Assembly: GCF_000143845.1 (NCBI RefSeq)
Contig: NC_014363.1
Span: 667,186-731,185, forward strand
From: Olsenella uli DSM 7084
GTDB taxonomy: Bacteria; Actinomycetota; Coriobacteriia; Coriobacteriales; Atopobiaceae
DNA length: 64,000 bases
Reading direction: 5' to 3'
Shown here one piece after another: positions 19,729-28,497 of the stretch. Under the pieces are notes generated by a model, which made no database searches, was not told where the DNA came from, and saw only the letters and a list, made by a program, of their open reading frames with translations. Positions within the stretch are counted from its first letter, which is position 1, and every line of letters begins with the position of its first letter. The translations under genes were made by a program, and so were the position numbers.

Positions 19729-19991
19729 GAGGCGCGAGGCCGCGGGAGGGCCGCGGGGCTGCGGGAGGGCCGCGAGGGCGTGGGGCCATGGTGCCGCGGG
19801 AGCCGGCCGAGGGGCTGGAGTCGGGGGAGGTGGATCTTGAGCCCATCCGAATGCCGGCGCTAGGCATCGCGTCCCGATGCCGTATCTGTCCTCTTTGCGA
19901 ACGCAGGGACCCCGCCCTGCCGCGCCCTTGCCCCTCACGGTGCCATTGGTTACCATCTGTATGTTTCTGCCGAAGTCAGAAGGAGATGTGC

Positions 19992-20789
19992 ATGTCCGGA
20001 CACTCTAAGTGGGCTACCACCAAGCACAAGAAGGCCGCGATTGACGCCAAGCGCTCCGCGCTCTTCTCCAAGCACTCGCGTAACATCACCGTCGCGGCCC
20101 GCAGCGGTGGCGACCCCAACCCGGACAACAACGCCTCCCTCGCCGCCGCCGTCGCCCGCGCCCGCATGGTCTCTATGCCCAACGCCAAGATCCAGGCTGC
20201 CATCGACAAGGCCTTCGGCACCGGTGCCGATGCCGTCGTCTACAAGGAGGTCACCTACGAGGGCTATGGTCCCGCTGGCGTCGCCGTGTACGTCGAGTGC
20301 CTGACGGACAACCTCAACCGCACCGCCGCAGACGTCCGCTCCGCCTTCACGCACGCAGGCGGCAACCTCGGCACCTCCGGTTCCGTCTCCTTCCAGTTCA
20401 CACGCAAGGGCTCCCTCGCCGTCGACAAGGTCATCAAGAGCGATGACAAGAAGGTCCCCGACAAGGACAATGCGGTCGACGAGGACGAGTTCATGATGGC
20501 CGTCGCCGAAGCCGAAGGCGAGGACTACGAGGACGCCGGCGAGCAGTGGATCGTCTACACCCCCTACGACAGGATGCAGGATGTCCAGAGGGGCCTCGAG
20601 GCCCAGGGTATCGAGGTCAAGGGCTCCGAGCTCACCATGGTCCCCAACACCCCCAACAACCTCGAGCTCAACGACGCGAAGAAGGTCCAGCGCCTCGTCG
20701 ACCGCCTCGAGGACCTCGATGACGTCCAGAACGTCTATACCACCATGGAGGTCTCCGACGAGGTCGCCGAGCAGCTTGACGAGGACTAG
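19992..20789 (+). CDS. YebC/PmpR family regulatory protein
   Basis: A 265-residue cytoplasmic protein opening with MSGHSKWATTKHKKAAIDAKRS-type sequence, the YebC hallmark. The rest of the TACO1/YebC fold follows, with GPAGVAVYVECLTDN and AFTHAGGNLGTSGSVSFQF. Family members act as DNA-binding regulators or, as shown for relatives, help ribosomes through proline stretches. It has a longer acidic insert around residues 155-180 than E. coli YebC. The ATG at 19992 follows AAGGAGATGTGC. A strong terminator follows the gene, so it is probably a single-gene unit on its 3' side. Confidence 0.93.
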   Translation: MSGHSKWATTKHKKAAIDAKRSALFSKHSRNITVAARSGGDPNPDNNASLAAAVARARMVSMPNAKIQAAIDKAFGTGADAVVYKEVTYEGYGPAGVAVYVECLTDNLNRTAADVRSAFTHAGGNLGTSGSVSFQFTRKGSLAVDKVIKSDDKKVPDKDNAVDEDEFMMAVAEAEGEDYEDAGEQWIVYTPYDRMQDVQRGLEAQGIEVKGSELTMVPNTPNNLELNDAKKVQRLVDRLEDLDDVQNVYTTMEVSDEVAEQLDED

Positions 20790-20823
20790 CCTCGTCCGGG
20801 ACCGTCTCACCTGGCTTTTGTGG

Positions 20824-20847
20824 CGGCGGCCTTCGGGCCGCCGTTTT
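20824..20847 (+). terminator. intrinsic terminator after yebC
   Basis: An eight-base-pair stem CGGCGGCC/GGCCGCCG closes a TTCG tetraloop and is followed by TTTT. It lies 34 bases after the yebC stop and is the clearest intrinsic terminator in the window. Confidence 0.9.
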
Positions 20848-20879
20848 ACATATGCGAGGCATGCGAAGCAATCGCCGGC

Positions 20880-20951
20880 TGACCATAGCCACGATGGGGC
20901 ATAGCAACGATTGACCATAGCCACGATGGGGCATAGCAACGATTGACCATA
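20880..20951. repeat. 32-bp tandem duplication plus partial third copy
   Basis: A 32-base unit beginning TGACCATAGCCACGATGGGG occurs at 20880-20911 and 20912-20943 without mismatch. TGACCATA at 20944-20951 begins a third copy. It lies between the yebC terminator and the J-domain gene and may affect expression of the latter. Confidence 0.9.
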
Positions 20952-20975
20952 TCCCCGACCGCAAGGAATCCCAGC

Positions 20976-21974
20976 TTGAAGCAGGACATGACCCAGCGGG
21001 AGGCCGAGAGGGCCCTCGAGCTTCCCGACCGCTACACCAAGGCTGACCTGCGTGCGCAGTTCACCAGCCTTGCCCGTGAATACCATCCCGACAACGCCTC
21101 GCGAAACGGCATGAGCGCGAAGTTCGCCCAGCGCAAGATGATCGAGATCAACAAGGCGTATGCCCTGCTGAAGACCTTCTTCGAAGATGACGCGGCGGCC
21201 ATGGTGCAGCGCGACTACGTCGATGGTCCGGGCGTCCACTTCGATCCCAGCGGCACGCATGCGGCTCGCACGCAGGTGGACGACTCGCTCTTCTGGGATG
21301 CCGACGGCAATCCCAGGAGCGCCGTCGCCGAGGAGGCCGCCAACGCCGCAGTCGACGTCGCGGCTGGCACCCACAGGCTCCGTCGCCTCCTCTTGGGTCC
21401 CGTGTTCCTCCGCGTCGTGGTGTCCCTGGCGTTCGCCGCCGTCTGGTATGGGACGTTTCCGCTGCTGCCCCACAACTTCGGTCGCTTCGACGTCTCGGTC
21501 GCGGCAAGCCTGCGTCAGCTCCTGGACTTTTCCACGGCAGCCCTCTATCCCACGTACTTTCTCGTCTACGAGCTCCTCACGGGCAACGTCTCCGACGCCA
21601 TCCGCGAGCTGCTGAACGGTGCCGCCACCCTTGCGACGAACGTCCACGTCGAGATCCGTCCCAGGGGGTCCTACACGTCCTGCCTCACGAACCTCATCCA
21701 GAAGCAGTGGTATGGCCCGCTCATCCTCCCCCTGGCGGCACACGTCGCCCTCATCGCGGCCGATCAGCCGGCGGGGCCCGAGAGGACCGCGCTCTTCGTG
21801 CTTGCGGCTGCCGTCGGCGTCGAGGCTCTCCTGGGCTTCTTTGGCATCGGCCTGGCAAGTGCTGCGGCACGCGGCCTGGGCAACCTCATCGAGAAGCGCT
21901 ACGTCACCGCCCGCATGGCCCTACTCAAACGCTGTGGACAGTGGGTGACGGGCGGTGGCTCGCGCCCTGCGTAG
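20976..21974 (+). CDS. membrane protein with N-terminal J domain
   Basis: A protein of about 332 residues. The N-terminal 65 residues form a J domain with the HPD motif in REYHPDNASRN, so it should stimulate an Hsp70 (DnaK). The rest has several hydrophobic segments (about residues 135-155, 175-200 and 245-290), indicating a membrane-bound co-chaperone rather than DnaJ itself: there is no Gly/Phe-rich region or zinc domain. TTG at 20976 is preferred because AAGGA lies eight bases upstream; ATG at 20988 is the alternative. The client is unknown. Confidence 0.75.
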   Translation: MKQDMTQREAERALELPDRYTKADLRAQFTSLAREYHPDNASRNGMSAKFAQRKMIEINKAYALLKTFFEDDAAAMVQRDYVDGPGVHFDPSGTHAARTQVDDSLFWDADGNPRSAVAEEAANAAVDVAAGTHRLRRLLLGPVFLRVVVSLAFAAVWYGTFPLLPHNFGRFDVSVAASLRQLLDFSTAALYPTYFLVYELLTGNVSDAIRELLNGAATLATNVHVEIRPRGSYTSCLTNLIQKQWYGPLILPLAAHVALIAADQPAGPERTALFVLAAAVGVEALLGFFGIGLASAAARGLGNLIEKRYVTARMALLKRCGQWVTGGGSRPA

Positions 21975-21979
21975 CCAAC

Positions 21980-21990
21980 TGCGCTATCCT
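21980..21990 (+). promoter_or_regulatory. candidate promoter box TGCGCTATCCT before amaP
   Basis: Identical to the box before tyrS. It begins six bases after the J-domain gene stop and about 120 bases upstream of amaP. No good -35 is seen, so it may work as an extended -10. Confidence 0.4.
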
Positions 21991-22100
21991 CTAAGCATGG
22001 CGTCGGTGGCCTCACCAGGCGCCTGCGGTCTCGTGTGCCGCGCGGCAAGAGGCGTGCCTGCTGCGGTACGGGTTGGCGAAGGGTCTGAGGGGACGGGTCT

Positions 22101-22856
22101 ATGAACTTCCTCAAGCGCGTCTGTCTGTTCGTGTTCGGGCTTGCGGGCCTCCTTGCGCTCGTGGCGCTCGTGCTGCCCTGGTTTGGTCCCTGGACCCGCG
22201 AGGCCACGGCCCTTCTCGGCGTGGACGAGTACTACCTCGTCGTGGAGTGCCTGACCTTGGTGGCTGCCATAGGTCTTGTGGTCTGCCTGCTGCGTTCGAT
22301 CTTCGTACGCAATCGCAAGGTCATGGTCGTCTCCAAGGTGGGCTCCGACCTGATCACGGTGACGCGTGACGCCATCTCGTCGCAGGCGGTCCACATCATC
22401 GAGGACGGCGGCATGTTCAAGGCGAAGGGCGTCGGGGTCAGCCTCAGGCGTCGCGGGCGTGTGCGCGTGAGCGTGCGGGTGCAGCCTGCGAGGACCGCGG
22501 ACGTCGTGTCATCGGGACAGGAGCTGCATGCCGCCCTGGTCGAGGGGCTCGAGACCGTCTGTGGCGACAACGTCGACTGCGTGAGCATAGAGTTCGTCAG
22601 GGCTGCGGAATACGTCGCGCCCGAAGCCGAGGGTGCCGGGACGGAAGGGTCCCCCGCGTACGGCGACATGCCGGCCGACGAGCATGGCGCCCTGCCGTCA
22701 GAGGCCGCGCGGGAGGTGCGGCCCGGGCGCGAGGCCGCTCCCGCGTCCGTGGACACATTCGCAGATGCCAGGACCACAGACACCGATGATGCGGGTATCA
22801 CGGTGCCCATGGCGCACTACAGCGCCGATGCGGGCCAGCCCATGGAGGAGGAGTAG
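22101..22856 (+). CDS. amaP: AmaP-like membrane anchor of Asp23
   Basis: A 251-residue protein with two membrane segments (about residues 7-28 and 44-66), followed by a cytoplasmic domain and a long, low-complexity acidic tail from about residue 170. Layout matches AmaP, which tethers the alkaline-shock protein Asp23 to the membrane. The neighbours confirm it: DUF2273 and Asp23 genes follow directly, the same trio as in Firmicutes. The tail is longer than in staphylococcal AmaP. The role in envelope stress is known for the family, not shown here. Confidence 0.75.
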   Translation: MNFLKRVCLFVFGLAGLLALVALVLPWFGPWTREATALLGVDEYYLVVECLTLVAAIGLVVCLLRSIFVRNRKVMVVSKVGSDLITVTRDAISSQAVHIIEDGGMFKAKGVGVSLRRRGRVRVSVRVQPARTADVVSSGQELHAALVEGLETVCGDNVDCVSIEFVRAAEYVAPEAEGAGTEGSPAYGDMPADEHGALPSEAAREVRPGREAAPASVDTFADARTTDTDDAGITVPMAHYSADAGQPMEEE

Positions 22857-22858
22857 CC

Positions 22859-23209
22859 GTGGCAGACAACGACGCGACGACCGTCAACGAGACGGGTGCC
22901 GACGGGACGGGCGGCAGCCAGGCGCAGGGCCGCCAGCCAGCCGGCCGTGCGACGGACGGCGGGAGGTGGTGGCCGTCCGTCGAGGGCGCGCGGAAGTGGG
23001 TTCAGGACAACTTTCCCGGGCACACCAATGCCGTCGTCGGTGGGGCCTGCGGCCTCGTTGTCGCGATCCTGATCTTCGTCATCGGATTCTGGAAGGCGCT
23101 CTTCGTGACCGCCTGCATCGCGGTCGGCGTCGCCGTGGGCCAGTACCTCGATGGCGACCCCAAGGTGGCCGCATTCATCTCGCGCATCTTCAACGACAAC
23201 AGGGGCTAG
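22859..23209 (+). CDS. DUF2273 small membrane protein
   Basis: A 116-residue protein with a charged N-terminal half and a hydrophobic region of two closely spaced segments (about residues 58-98), then the DUF2273-type end GQYLDGDPKVAAFISRIF. DUF2273 proteins are encoded between amaP and asp23 in many Gram-positives. The start is GTG two bases after the amaP stop, with AGGAGGAG upstream, so it is translationally coupled. Confidence 0.8.
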   Translation: MADNDATTVNETGADGTGGSQAQGRQPAGRATDGGRWWPSVEGARKWVQDNFPGHTNAVVGGACGLVVAILIFVIGFWKALFVTACIAVGVAVGQYLDGDPKVAAFISRIFNDNRG

Positions 23210-23301
23210 GTCATGCAACGGGGGCTGACCCGTGCGGTGGGAGCCAGGGCGCACGGGCCCGTCGCCCAGCACGAGCGTTTGTCCCAGGATGGGAGACACC
23301 A

Positions 23302-24168
23302 ATGTCCAAGAACCGTACGCGCAACCACTTCTCGGCCATGACCGCCGGGGGCCAAGCCACAGGTGGGGAGCTTGTGCCGGATGCGGCTTCGGCCGACAAG
23401 GCCCCGACCGCAGGCACCCAGGACGGCATAGGCACCCAGGACGGCGCAGGCACCCAGACGGCGGAAGCCCAGGCCGGCGTCTCCGCCGAGATGGGGGCGG
23501 CCGGGCACTCCGAGTCGCCCCGCGACGCCAGCGACGGTGGCCACGCGTCCGTCGTGCTCGCGACCACCAAATCCGTGGGCGTCGAATCCGCGGGCGCCGA
23601 CCCCGCGGGTACGGGGCTCTCCGCCTCCGCCGTCACCGACGACCTCGACGACGACGAGGACCTCGACTCCGAGGACTCCCTGACCTTCTCCAACGGCGTC
23701 ATCGAGAAGATCGTCGCCCTTGCCATGCGCGACGTGCCCGGCGTCATCGGCATGAAGGGGAGCTGGTTCAACCGCGTCCAGGAGACCTTCGGCACCACCG
23801 ACTCCCGCAAGGGCGTCACGGTCGAGGTGACGCCCGAGGCCTCCGTCCGCGTCAACATCTCGGTCCTCATCGAGTACGGCGCCTACGCGCCACAGGTCTT
23901 CGAGGACGTCAAGCGTGCCGTCGTCAAGCAGGTCAGCGGCATGACCGGCCTCTCCGTGGCGGGCGTCAACCTGCGCATCGAGGACGTCCTCACGGCCGAG
24001 GAGGCCGCAGCGCGCAACAGGGCCGCTGCCGCGGCGGATGCCGGCGGCATGGACCCGGCCCCCACCGAGGCCACCGACGCCCGAGCCGCATCCGCTACGG
24101 TGGCGCCCGCTTCCGCAGCCGCCTCCGCCGCCGAGAAGGGCTCCGCCCTCGCGGCAGAGGGCGAGTAG
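23302..24168 (+). CDS. Asp23/Gls24 family envelope stress protein
   Basis: A 288-residue protein whose Asp23 domain spans about residues 128-240 (LTFSNGVIEKIVALAMRDVP, then GVTVEVTPEASVRVNISVLI). It is flanked by an unusually long N-terminal low-complexity region containing a GTQDGIGTQDGAGTQT repeat and an Ala-rich C-terminal tail. Typical Asp23 is about 170 residues. The protein should sit under the membrane via the AmaP homologue encoded upstream. The ATG follows GGGAGA. The gap before it (23210-23301) has no separate gene. Confidence 0.85.
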   Translation: MSKNRTRNHFSAMTAGGQATGGELVPDAASADKAPTAGTQDGIGTQDGAGTQTAEAQAGVSAEMGAAGHSESPRDASDGGHASVVLATTKSVGVESAGADPAGTGLSASAVTDDLDDDEDLDSEDSLTFSNGVIEKIVALAMRDVPGVIGMKGSWFNRVQETFGTTDSRKGVTVEVTPEASVRVNISVLIEYGAYAPQVFEDVKRAVVKQVSGMTGLSVAGVNLRIEDVLTAEEAAARNRAAAAADAGGMDPAPTEATDARAASATVAPASAAASAAEKGSALAAEGE

Positions 24169-24172
24169 GGCG

Positions 24173-25525
24173 GTGTCCGTCCGTGCGACACTGGCGACGG
24201 GAGCCGGTCGCCTCACCCATTGGGCGCTGAGTTCGGTGCTGCACCGCAGCGCCTCCCAGCTTCCCGGCCGCGTCGCCCTCGCCCTCGACCCGCAGCTCAT
24301 GGCCGCGCTTGCCACCAAGGTGCGTGGTGGGTCCGTCGTCGTGTGCGGGACCAACGGCAAGACCACCACCAACAACGTCCTGGCCTCGGCCTTGGAGGCG
24401 ACGGGTGCACGCGTGCTCTGCAACCGCGCGGGCGCCAACATGGCGGCGGGCGTCACCTCTGCGCTGCTTCCGCACTCCTCGGCCGACTGGGCGGTCATGG
24501 AGGCCGACGAGCTCTCCACCATACGGATCCTGCCCAACCTCAAGCCAGACTACCTGGTCCTCCTCAACCTCTTCCGTGACCAGCTGGACCGCGCGGGCGA
24601 GATCGACCGCGTGCAGGACGTCATCGTCCATGCGCTCCAGGCCTCGCCTGGGACCACGCTCCTGGTCTGTGGGGATGACCCGCTCTGCGTCGGCGTCGCC
24701 CGCCGCGCCGCCGACAACGGGACGGAGGTCATGGCCTTCGGCATCGGCGAGGACCTCCACCTCCCGACCGACCGCGTACCCGAGGCCCGCTTCTGCCAGG
24801 TCTGCGGAGGGGAGCTAACCTATGACTATCGCAGCTATGCCCAGCTTGGCAGCTTCCATTGTCCCAATGGGGACTTCGCGCGCCCGCAGCTCGACTTCAC
24901 GGCAACGGACGTGCACGTCGGGCGCGGGGGGGTGAGCTTTGCCGTAAGCTCTCCCCACCTTGCCGTCCCGATCACCCTGAAGGCGGACTTCGGGGGCGTC
25001 TACATGGTCTACAACCTGCTCGCCGCCTTTGCTGCGGCAACGCTTGCGGGCGTCGACGGGGCTGCGTTCCAGCGCGTGCTGGACGGCTATCGCCCCCAGA
25101 ACGGCCGCCTGCAGCACTTCGTGGTCGGGGGTCGTGAGGTGGTGCTTAACCTGGCGAAGAACCCCACGGGCTTCAACCAGAACATCTCGCTCCTCTCGCA
25201 GGACGAGCGTTCCAAGGCGGCGTTTGTCGTGATCAACGACGACTTCAACGACGGCAAGGACATCTCCTGGATCTGGGACGTGGACTTCGAGCGGCTCGGC
25301 CTCGGGGACGGGCTGCGCGTCATTGCCGGCGGGCATCGCGCCAACGACCTCCAGGTGCGCCTCAAGTATGCGGGCATACACGCCCAGATCGCCGCGAACG
25401 TCGAAGAGGCCCTGCGCATCTGCGGCGACCTCGACGTCGCATGCCCGCTGTACGTGCTCACCAACTACTCGGCCCTCTGGCCCGCCAAGGCCGAGCTTGA
25501 GCGAATGGGGGAGCACCGTGGCTGA
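24173..25525 (+). CDS. murT: lipid II isoglutaminyl synthase subunit MurT (Mur ligase-like)
   Basis: With GatD, amidates the D-glutamate of lipid II to D-isoglutamine. The 450-residue protein has the Mur-ligase ATP loop GTNGKTT (residues 59-65), the central MEADE/NLFRDQLDR motifs and a C-terminal DUF1727 region (NPTGFNQNI). The family zinc-ribbon insert is present as C208-x2-C211 and C230, but the position expected to hold the fourth cysteine is G233 (CPNG rather than CxxC). The start GTG at 24173 lies just after the asp23-like gene. It overlaps gatD by eight bases, as expected for a two-subunit enzyme. Confidence 0.93.
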   Translation: MSVRATLATGAGRLTHWALSSVLHRSASQLPGRVALALDPQLMAALATKVRGGSVVVCGTNGKTTTNNVLASALEATGARVLCNRAGANMAAGVTSALLPHSSADWAVMEADELSTIRILPNLKPDYLVLLNLFRDQLDRAGEIDRVQDVIVHALQASPGTTLLVCGDDPLCVGVARRAADNGTEVMAFGIGEDLHLPTDRVPEARFCQVCGGELTYDYRSYAQLGSFHCPNGDFARPQLDFTATDVHVGRGGVSFAVSSPHLAVPITLKADFGGVYMVYNLLAAFAAATLAGVDGAAFQRVLDGYRPQNGRLQHFVVGGREVVLNLAKNPTGFNQNISLLSQDERSKAAFVVINDDFNDGKDISWIWDVDFERLGLGDGLRVIAGGHRANDLQVRLKYAGIHAQIAANVEEALRICGDLDVACPLYVLTNYSALWPAKAELERMGEHRG

Positions 25526-26279
25526 CGTTGCCTCCGTCCCGCGCGTCCTGCGTGTGGCCCACCTCTATCCGGAGCTCCTGAACCTCTACGGCGACTCGGG
25601 CAACATCCTCGTCCTCAGGAGCCGCATGGCTTGGCGCGGGATCGGCTGCGAGGTGCGCGAGGTCCACGTGGGCGAGCGCCCGTCCTTCTCGGACGTGGAC
25701 ATAGCCTTCATAGGCGGAGGGTCCGACCGTGAGGAGCGTATCGTCTGCGACAAGCTCCTGGCGGAGCGCGCCGAGCTCTGCTCCTTCGTGGAGGACGGGG
25801 GCGTGTTGGCGGCCGTCTGCGGTGGCTACCAGCTCTTGGGCGACTCCTACCTCATGGGGGACGAGAGGGTCGGCGGCCTTGGGCTCGTGGACCTCTACAC
25901 CGATCGCGGCACCCCGCGCCTTATCGGCAACATCGCCGTCGAGAGCCGCATCAGCCCCCAACCCATCGTGGGCTACGAGAACCACGGCGGTCGCACGCAC
26001 CTGGGCCCGGGCGTCGAGCCGCTCGGGCGCGTCCTCTACGGGCACGGCAACGACGGGCAGACGGGCTGGGAGGGCTGCCTGTACAAGAACGTCATGGGCA
26101 CCTACGTCCACGGCCCGCTCCTGCCCAAGAACCCGGGTGTCGCGGACCACCTCATCCGTCGGGCGCTGGAGCGCAAGTATGGCGCCTCCGAGCTCGATCC
26201 GCTCGACGACGAAGAGGAGCTGGCCGCCAACAAGGTGATGTTCGACCGCCTCATGGCAGGCGAGGTCAAGGAGCGCTAG
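25518..26279 (+). CDS. gatD: lipid II isoglutaminyl synthase glutaminase subunit GatD
   Basis: A 253-residue CobB/CobQ-like class I glutamine amidotransferase that supplies ammonia to MurT. The nucleophile C101 lies in AAVCGGYQLLG and the catalytic histidine H198 in GTYVHGPLLPKNP. The opening LRVAHLYPELLNLYGDSGNI is highly characteristic of GatD. The GTG start overlaps the murT stop region, with GGGGGAG upstream. Location among envelope genes fits a role in peptidoglycan cross-linking. Confidence 0.93.
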   Translation: MADVASVPRVLRVAHLYPELLNLYGDSGNILVLRSRMAWRGIGCEVREVHVGERPSFSDVDIAFIGGGSDREERIVCDKLLAERAELCSFVEDGGVLAAVCGGYQLLGDSYLMGDERVGGLGLVDLYTDRGTPRLIGNIAVESRISPQPIVGYENHGGRTHLGPGVEPLGRVLYGHGNDGQTGWEGCLYKNVMGTYVHGPLLPKNPGVADHLIRRALERKYGASELDPLDDEEELAANKVMFDRLMAGEVKER

Positions 26280-26281
26280 CG

Positions 26282-27229
26282 ATGTCCGGCGAGAAGAACG
26301 AGCACAAGGTCATCGTGTTCGGCAGCCTCAACATGGATCTCTCCGTGGAGTGCTCGGAGTATCCCCGAAGGGGCCAGACCGTCCTAGGGCGCGGCTTCGT
26401 GACCACCCCGGGTGGCAAGGGCGGCAACCAGGCCGTTGCCTGCGCACGGATGGGCGCGGACACCTTCATGGTGGGAAAGGTGGGCGCCGATACCTTTGGC
26501 CAGCAGCTTCTGGTGTCACTCACCAACCATGGCGTGTCCGTGGGCAACGTCAGCCTCACCAACTGGGCGGCGACGGGCACGGCGCTGGTCGTGCGCTCAG
26601 GCGATGACAACCGCATCGTCGTCGACCCGGGGGCCAACCAGAGGATCCGCTACGAGGAGGTCCGTTCGGCCATCCATGGCCTGGGGCAGGACCGCAACAT
26701 CTTCCTGACGCAGCTGGAGTGCGACTTCGACGTCACGATGGACGCGCTCAGGTGCGCAAACCGCAACTACCTGTACACCATCCTGAACGCCGCGCCCGCA
26801 CACAGGCTCCCGCACGACGTCTACCAGACCCTCGACCTGCTGTGCGTCAACGAGAGCGAGTGCGAGCTGCTCTCGGGCATCCGTCCGGTGGATGACGCCT
26901 CCTGCGCCATGGCACTTGGTCGCTTCGCGGACCTGGGCGTCAGGCACACGGTCATCACCCTGGGGTCACGTGGGTCGGTAACGACGGAGAGGGGCCAGCT
27001 CGTGCGTGTCTCGGCCCACGAGATCCAGGCGGTTGACACGACAGGTGCGGGGGATGCCTACCTCGGCGAGCTGGCGGCACACCTGGCCTTTGGCGGTTCG
27101 ATCGTGGATGGCATGCGCTACGCCACGGCCGCCGCGGCGCTCTGCTGCACCAAGGTGGGGGCCCAGGACGCCATGCCCACCTGGGATCAGGTGGAGAAGT
27201 TCGCTGCGGCTCACAGGGTTCGCTCGTGA
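26282..27229 (+). CDS. ribokinase-like PfkB family sugar kinase
   Basis: A 315-residue cytoplasmic kinase of the ribokinase subfamily. The N-terminal FGSLNMDLSVECSEYPRRGQ and the GGKGGNQA motif at 44-51 match RbsK, as does the C-terminal anion-hole motif DTTGAGDAYLGEL. Ribose is the usual substrate of proteins with these motifs, but no ribose transport or rbsD gene is nearby, so the substrate remains open. It starts three bases after gatD and overlaps the following acyltransferase gene by four bases, so it is co-transcribed with envelope genes, an odd context. Confidence 0.82.
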   Translation: MSGEKNEHKVIVFGSLNMDLSVECSEYPRRGQTVLGRGFVTTPGGKGGNQAVACARMGADTFMVGKVGADTFGQQLLVSLTNHGVSVGNVSLTNWAATGTALVVRSGDDNRIVVDPGANQRIRYEEVRSAIHGLGQDRNIFLTQLECDFDVTMDALRCANRNYLYTILNAAPAHRLPHDVYQTLDLLCVNESECELLSGIRPVDDASCAMALGRFADLGVRHTVITLGSRGSVTTERGQLVRVSAHEIQAVDTTGAGDAYLGELAAHLAFGGSIVDGMRYATAAAALCCTKVGAQDAMPTWDQVEKFAAAHRVRS

Positions 27230-28452
27230 CGGCACCTGCGTGCCAGGAGGGACCTGCATGCCAGGCGGTGGTCGCCCGTCCCCGTCACATCGCCTATTTC
27301 GACTGGCTCCGTGCACTTGGGGCGGTGGCCATCGTCCTGCTGCATGCTGTCGTGGCCTGCTCCGTCGACGAGGGCGCCTCCGCCGTCGCGCCCGGGCTGC
27401 TTGCGGCAGAGGGCGTGGCCCTCGTCCCGCTCTCCCGCTGGGCCGTCCCCGTGTTCTTCATGATGAGCGGCGCGCTCATGCTCGACCCGACGCGAGAGAT
27501 GGGCCTGCGCAAGGTCGGTCGCCACATCTGGCGCGTAGCATTCGTGCTGCTTACCATAGGGTTTGCGTTCTGCCTCATGGAGAGCGCCTACGGGGCAGGT
27601 GCGATCGGCCTGTCCGTGGTGGGGGAGGCCGTCCTCGACCTCCTGACGGGCAACTCCTGGGGCCACCTCTGGTACCTCTACGCCACACTCGCCCTCTATG
27701 TCGTCACGCCCCCGTTGCGCTGGGTGGTTGGGATGGCCGAGAGGGGCACGGCGCCGATGGTCGAGGTGCTCGTCCTCGTCCTGTGGCTGCTCTGCTGCGG
27801 CGCCCCTACGCTTGCGGCTGCCATGGAGAGCGGGTTGGCGGTGGTCCCCTCGTGGCTCGGTACGTCTGTGGCAGGTGCCTCCGCGGTCGGTGGGGTGGCG
27901 ACGTGCTGTGGCTGGGCGTTTCCCGTCGTGTACTACCTTGCGGGACATGTCCTGTTCCGTGCTGGCGGGCGCATCGCGCGCGGTGGTGCCGCCTGGTGGG
28001 TCGTGATGGCTGTGGGAGCCTGCGCCTGCGTCGCCATGGCCTGGCTCGAGGCCCTGGGCTACCCTGACTTCCAACTGCCGGAGCTGTGCCTGGCCCTGCC
28101 ATTTGGCGCGGCGGTGTTCCTGCTGGCACGTGACTTCCTGGACGTCGCGGTGACCACCCCTGTGGGAGGTGGCGGGCATCCTGCCGAGGGCGATGGGTAC
28201 CATCTCGCTGGGGGCGGTGGGCATCCCGCGATCGCGACGCTCTGTGGCTACAGCTTCGGCATCTACGTGATTCATCCCCTCTTTGGTCACATCCTGCTCA
28301 AGTTGGGTGTGGTGACGGATGCCGTCGCGTCGTGCGGTGCCGGGGGAGTCGTGGCCCTGCAACTGTGCATCGCTGCCTTGGGCCTGGTGGGGTCGATGGC
28401 GCTGACATGGACCTTGCGTAGGTGGATTCCGGGGTTCAGAGGTAAGGTGTAG
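27226..28452 (+). CDS. acyltransferase family 3 (OafA/WecH-like) membrane protein
   Basis: A 408-residue protein with about ten membrane segments. The opening RHIAYFDWLRALGAVAIVLLH contains the catalytic histidine region of acyltransferase 3, and VPVFFMMSGALML is the second signature. Members move acetyl or other acyl groups onto cell-surface sugars. GTG at 27226 overlaps the kinase stop in a GTGA arrangement. A low-complexity loop with repeated GGGGHPA (about residues 310-330) is unusual. The acceptor is unknown; the SGNH hydrolase at 18341 might reverse such a modification. Confidence 0.85.
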   Translation: MTAPACQEGPACQAVVARPRHIAYFDWLRALGAVAIVLLHAVVACSVDEGASAVAPGLLAAEGVALVPLSRWAVPVFFMMSGALMLDPTREMGLRKVGRHIWRVAFVLLTIGFAFCLMESAYGAGAIGLSVVGEAVLDLLTGNSWGHLWYLYATLALYVVTPPLRWVVGMAERGTAPMVEVLVLVLWLLCCGAPTLAAAMESGLAVVPSWLGTSVAGASAVGGVATCCGWAFPVVYYLAGHVLFRAGGRIARGGAAWWVVMAVGACACVAMAWLEALGYPDFQLPELCLALPFGAAVFLLARDFLDVAVTTPVGGGGHPAEGDGYHLAGGGGHPAIATLCGYSFGIYVIHPLFGHILLKLGVVTDAVASCGAGGVVALQLCIAALGLVGSMALTWTLRRWIPGFRGKV

Positions 28453-28497
28453 GTGGTTTTCGTCCGTGTTGCCCTGTAACAAGAAGGCGGGATTGAC

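Noticed and set aside
19729-19790. GC-rich direct repeats (GCGGGAGGGCCGCG) as part of the inverted-repeat element
   Set aside because: They share no sequence with the element and look like simple GC-rich slippage.
24173-26279. Folate (FolC) and cobalamin (CobQ) enzymes
   Set aside because: The Mur-ligase/amidotransferase overlap, DUF1727 region and GatD opening motif identify MurT/GatD.
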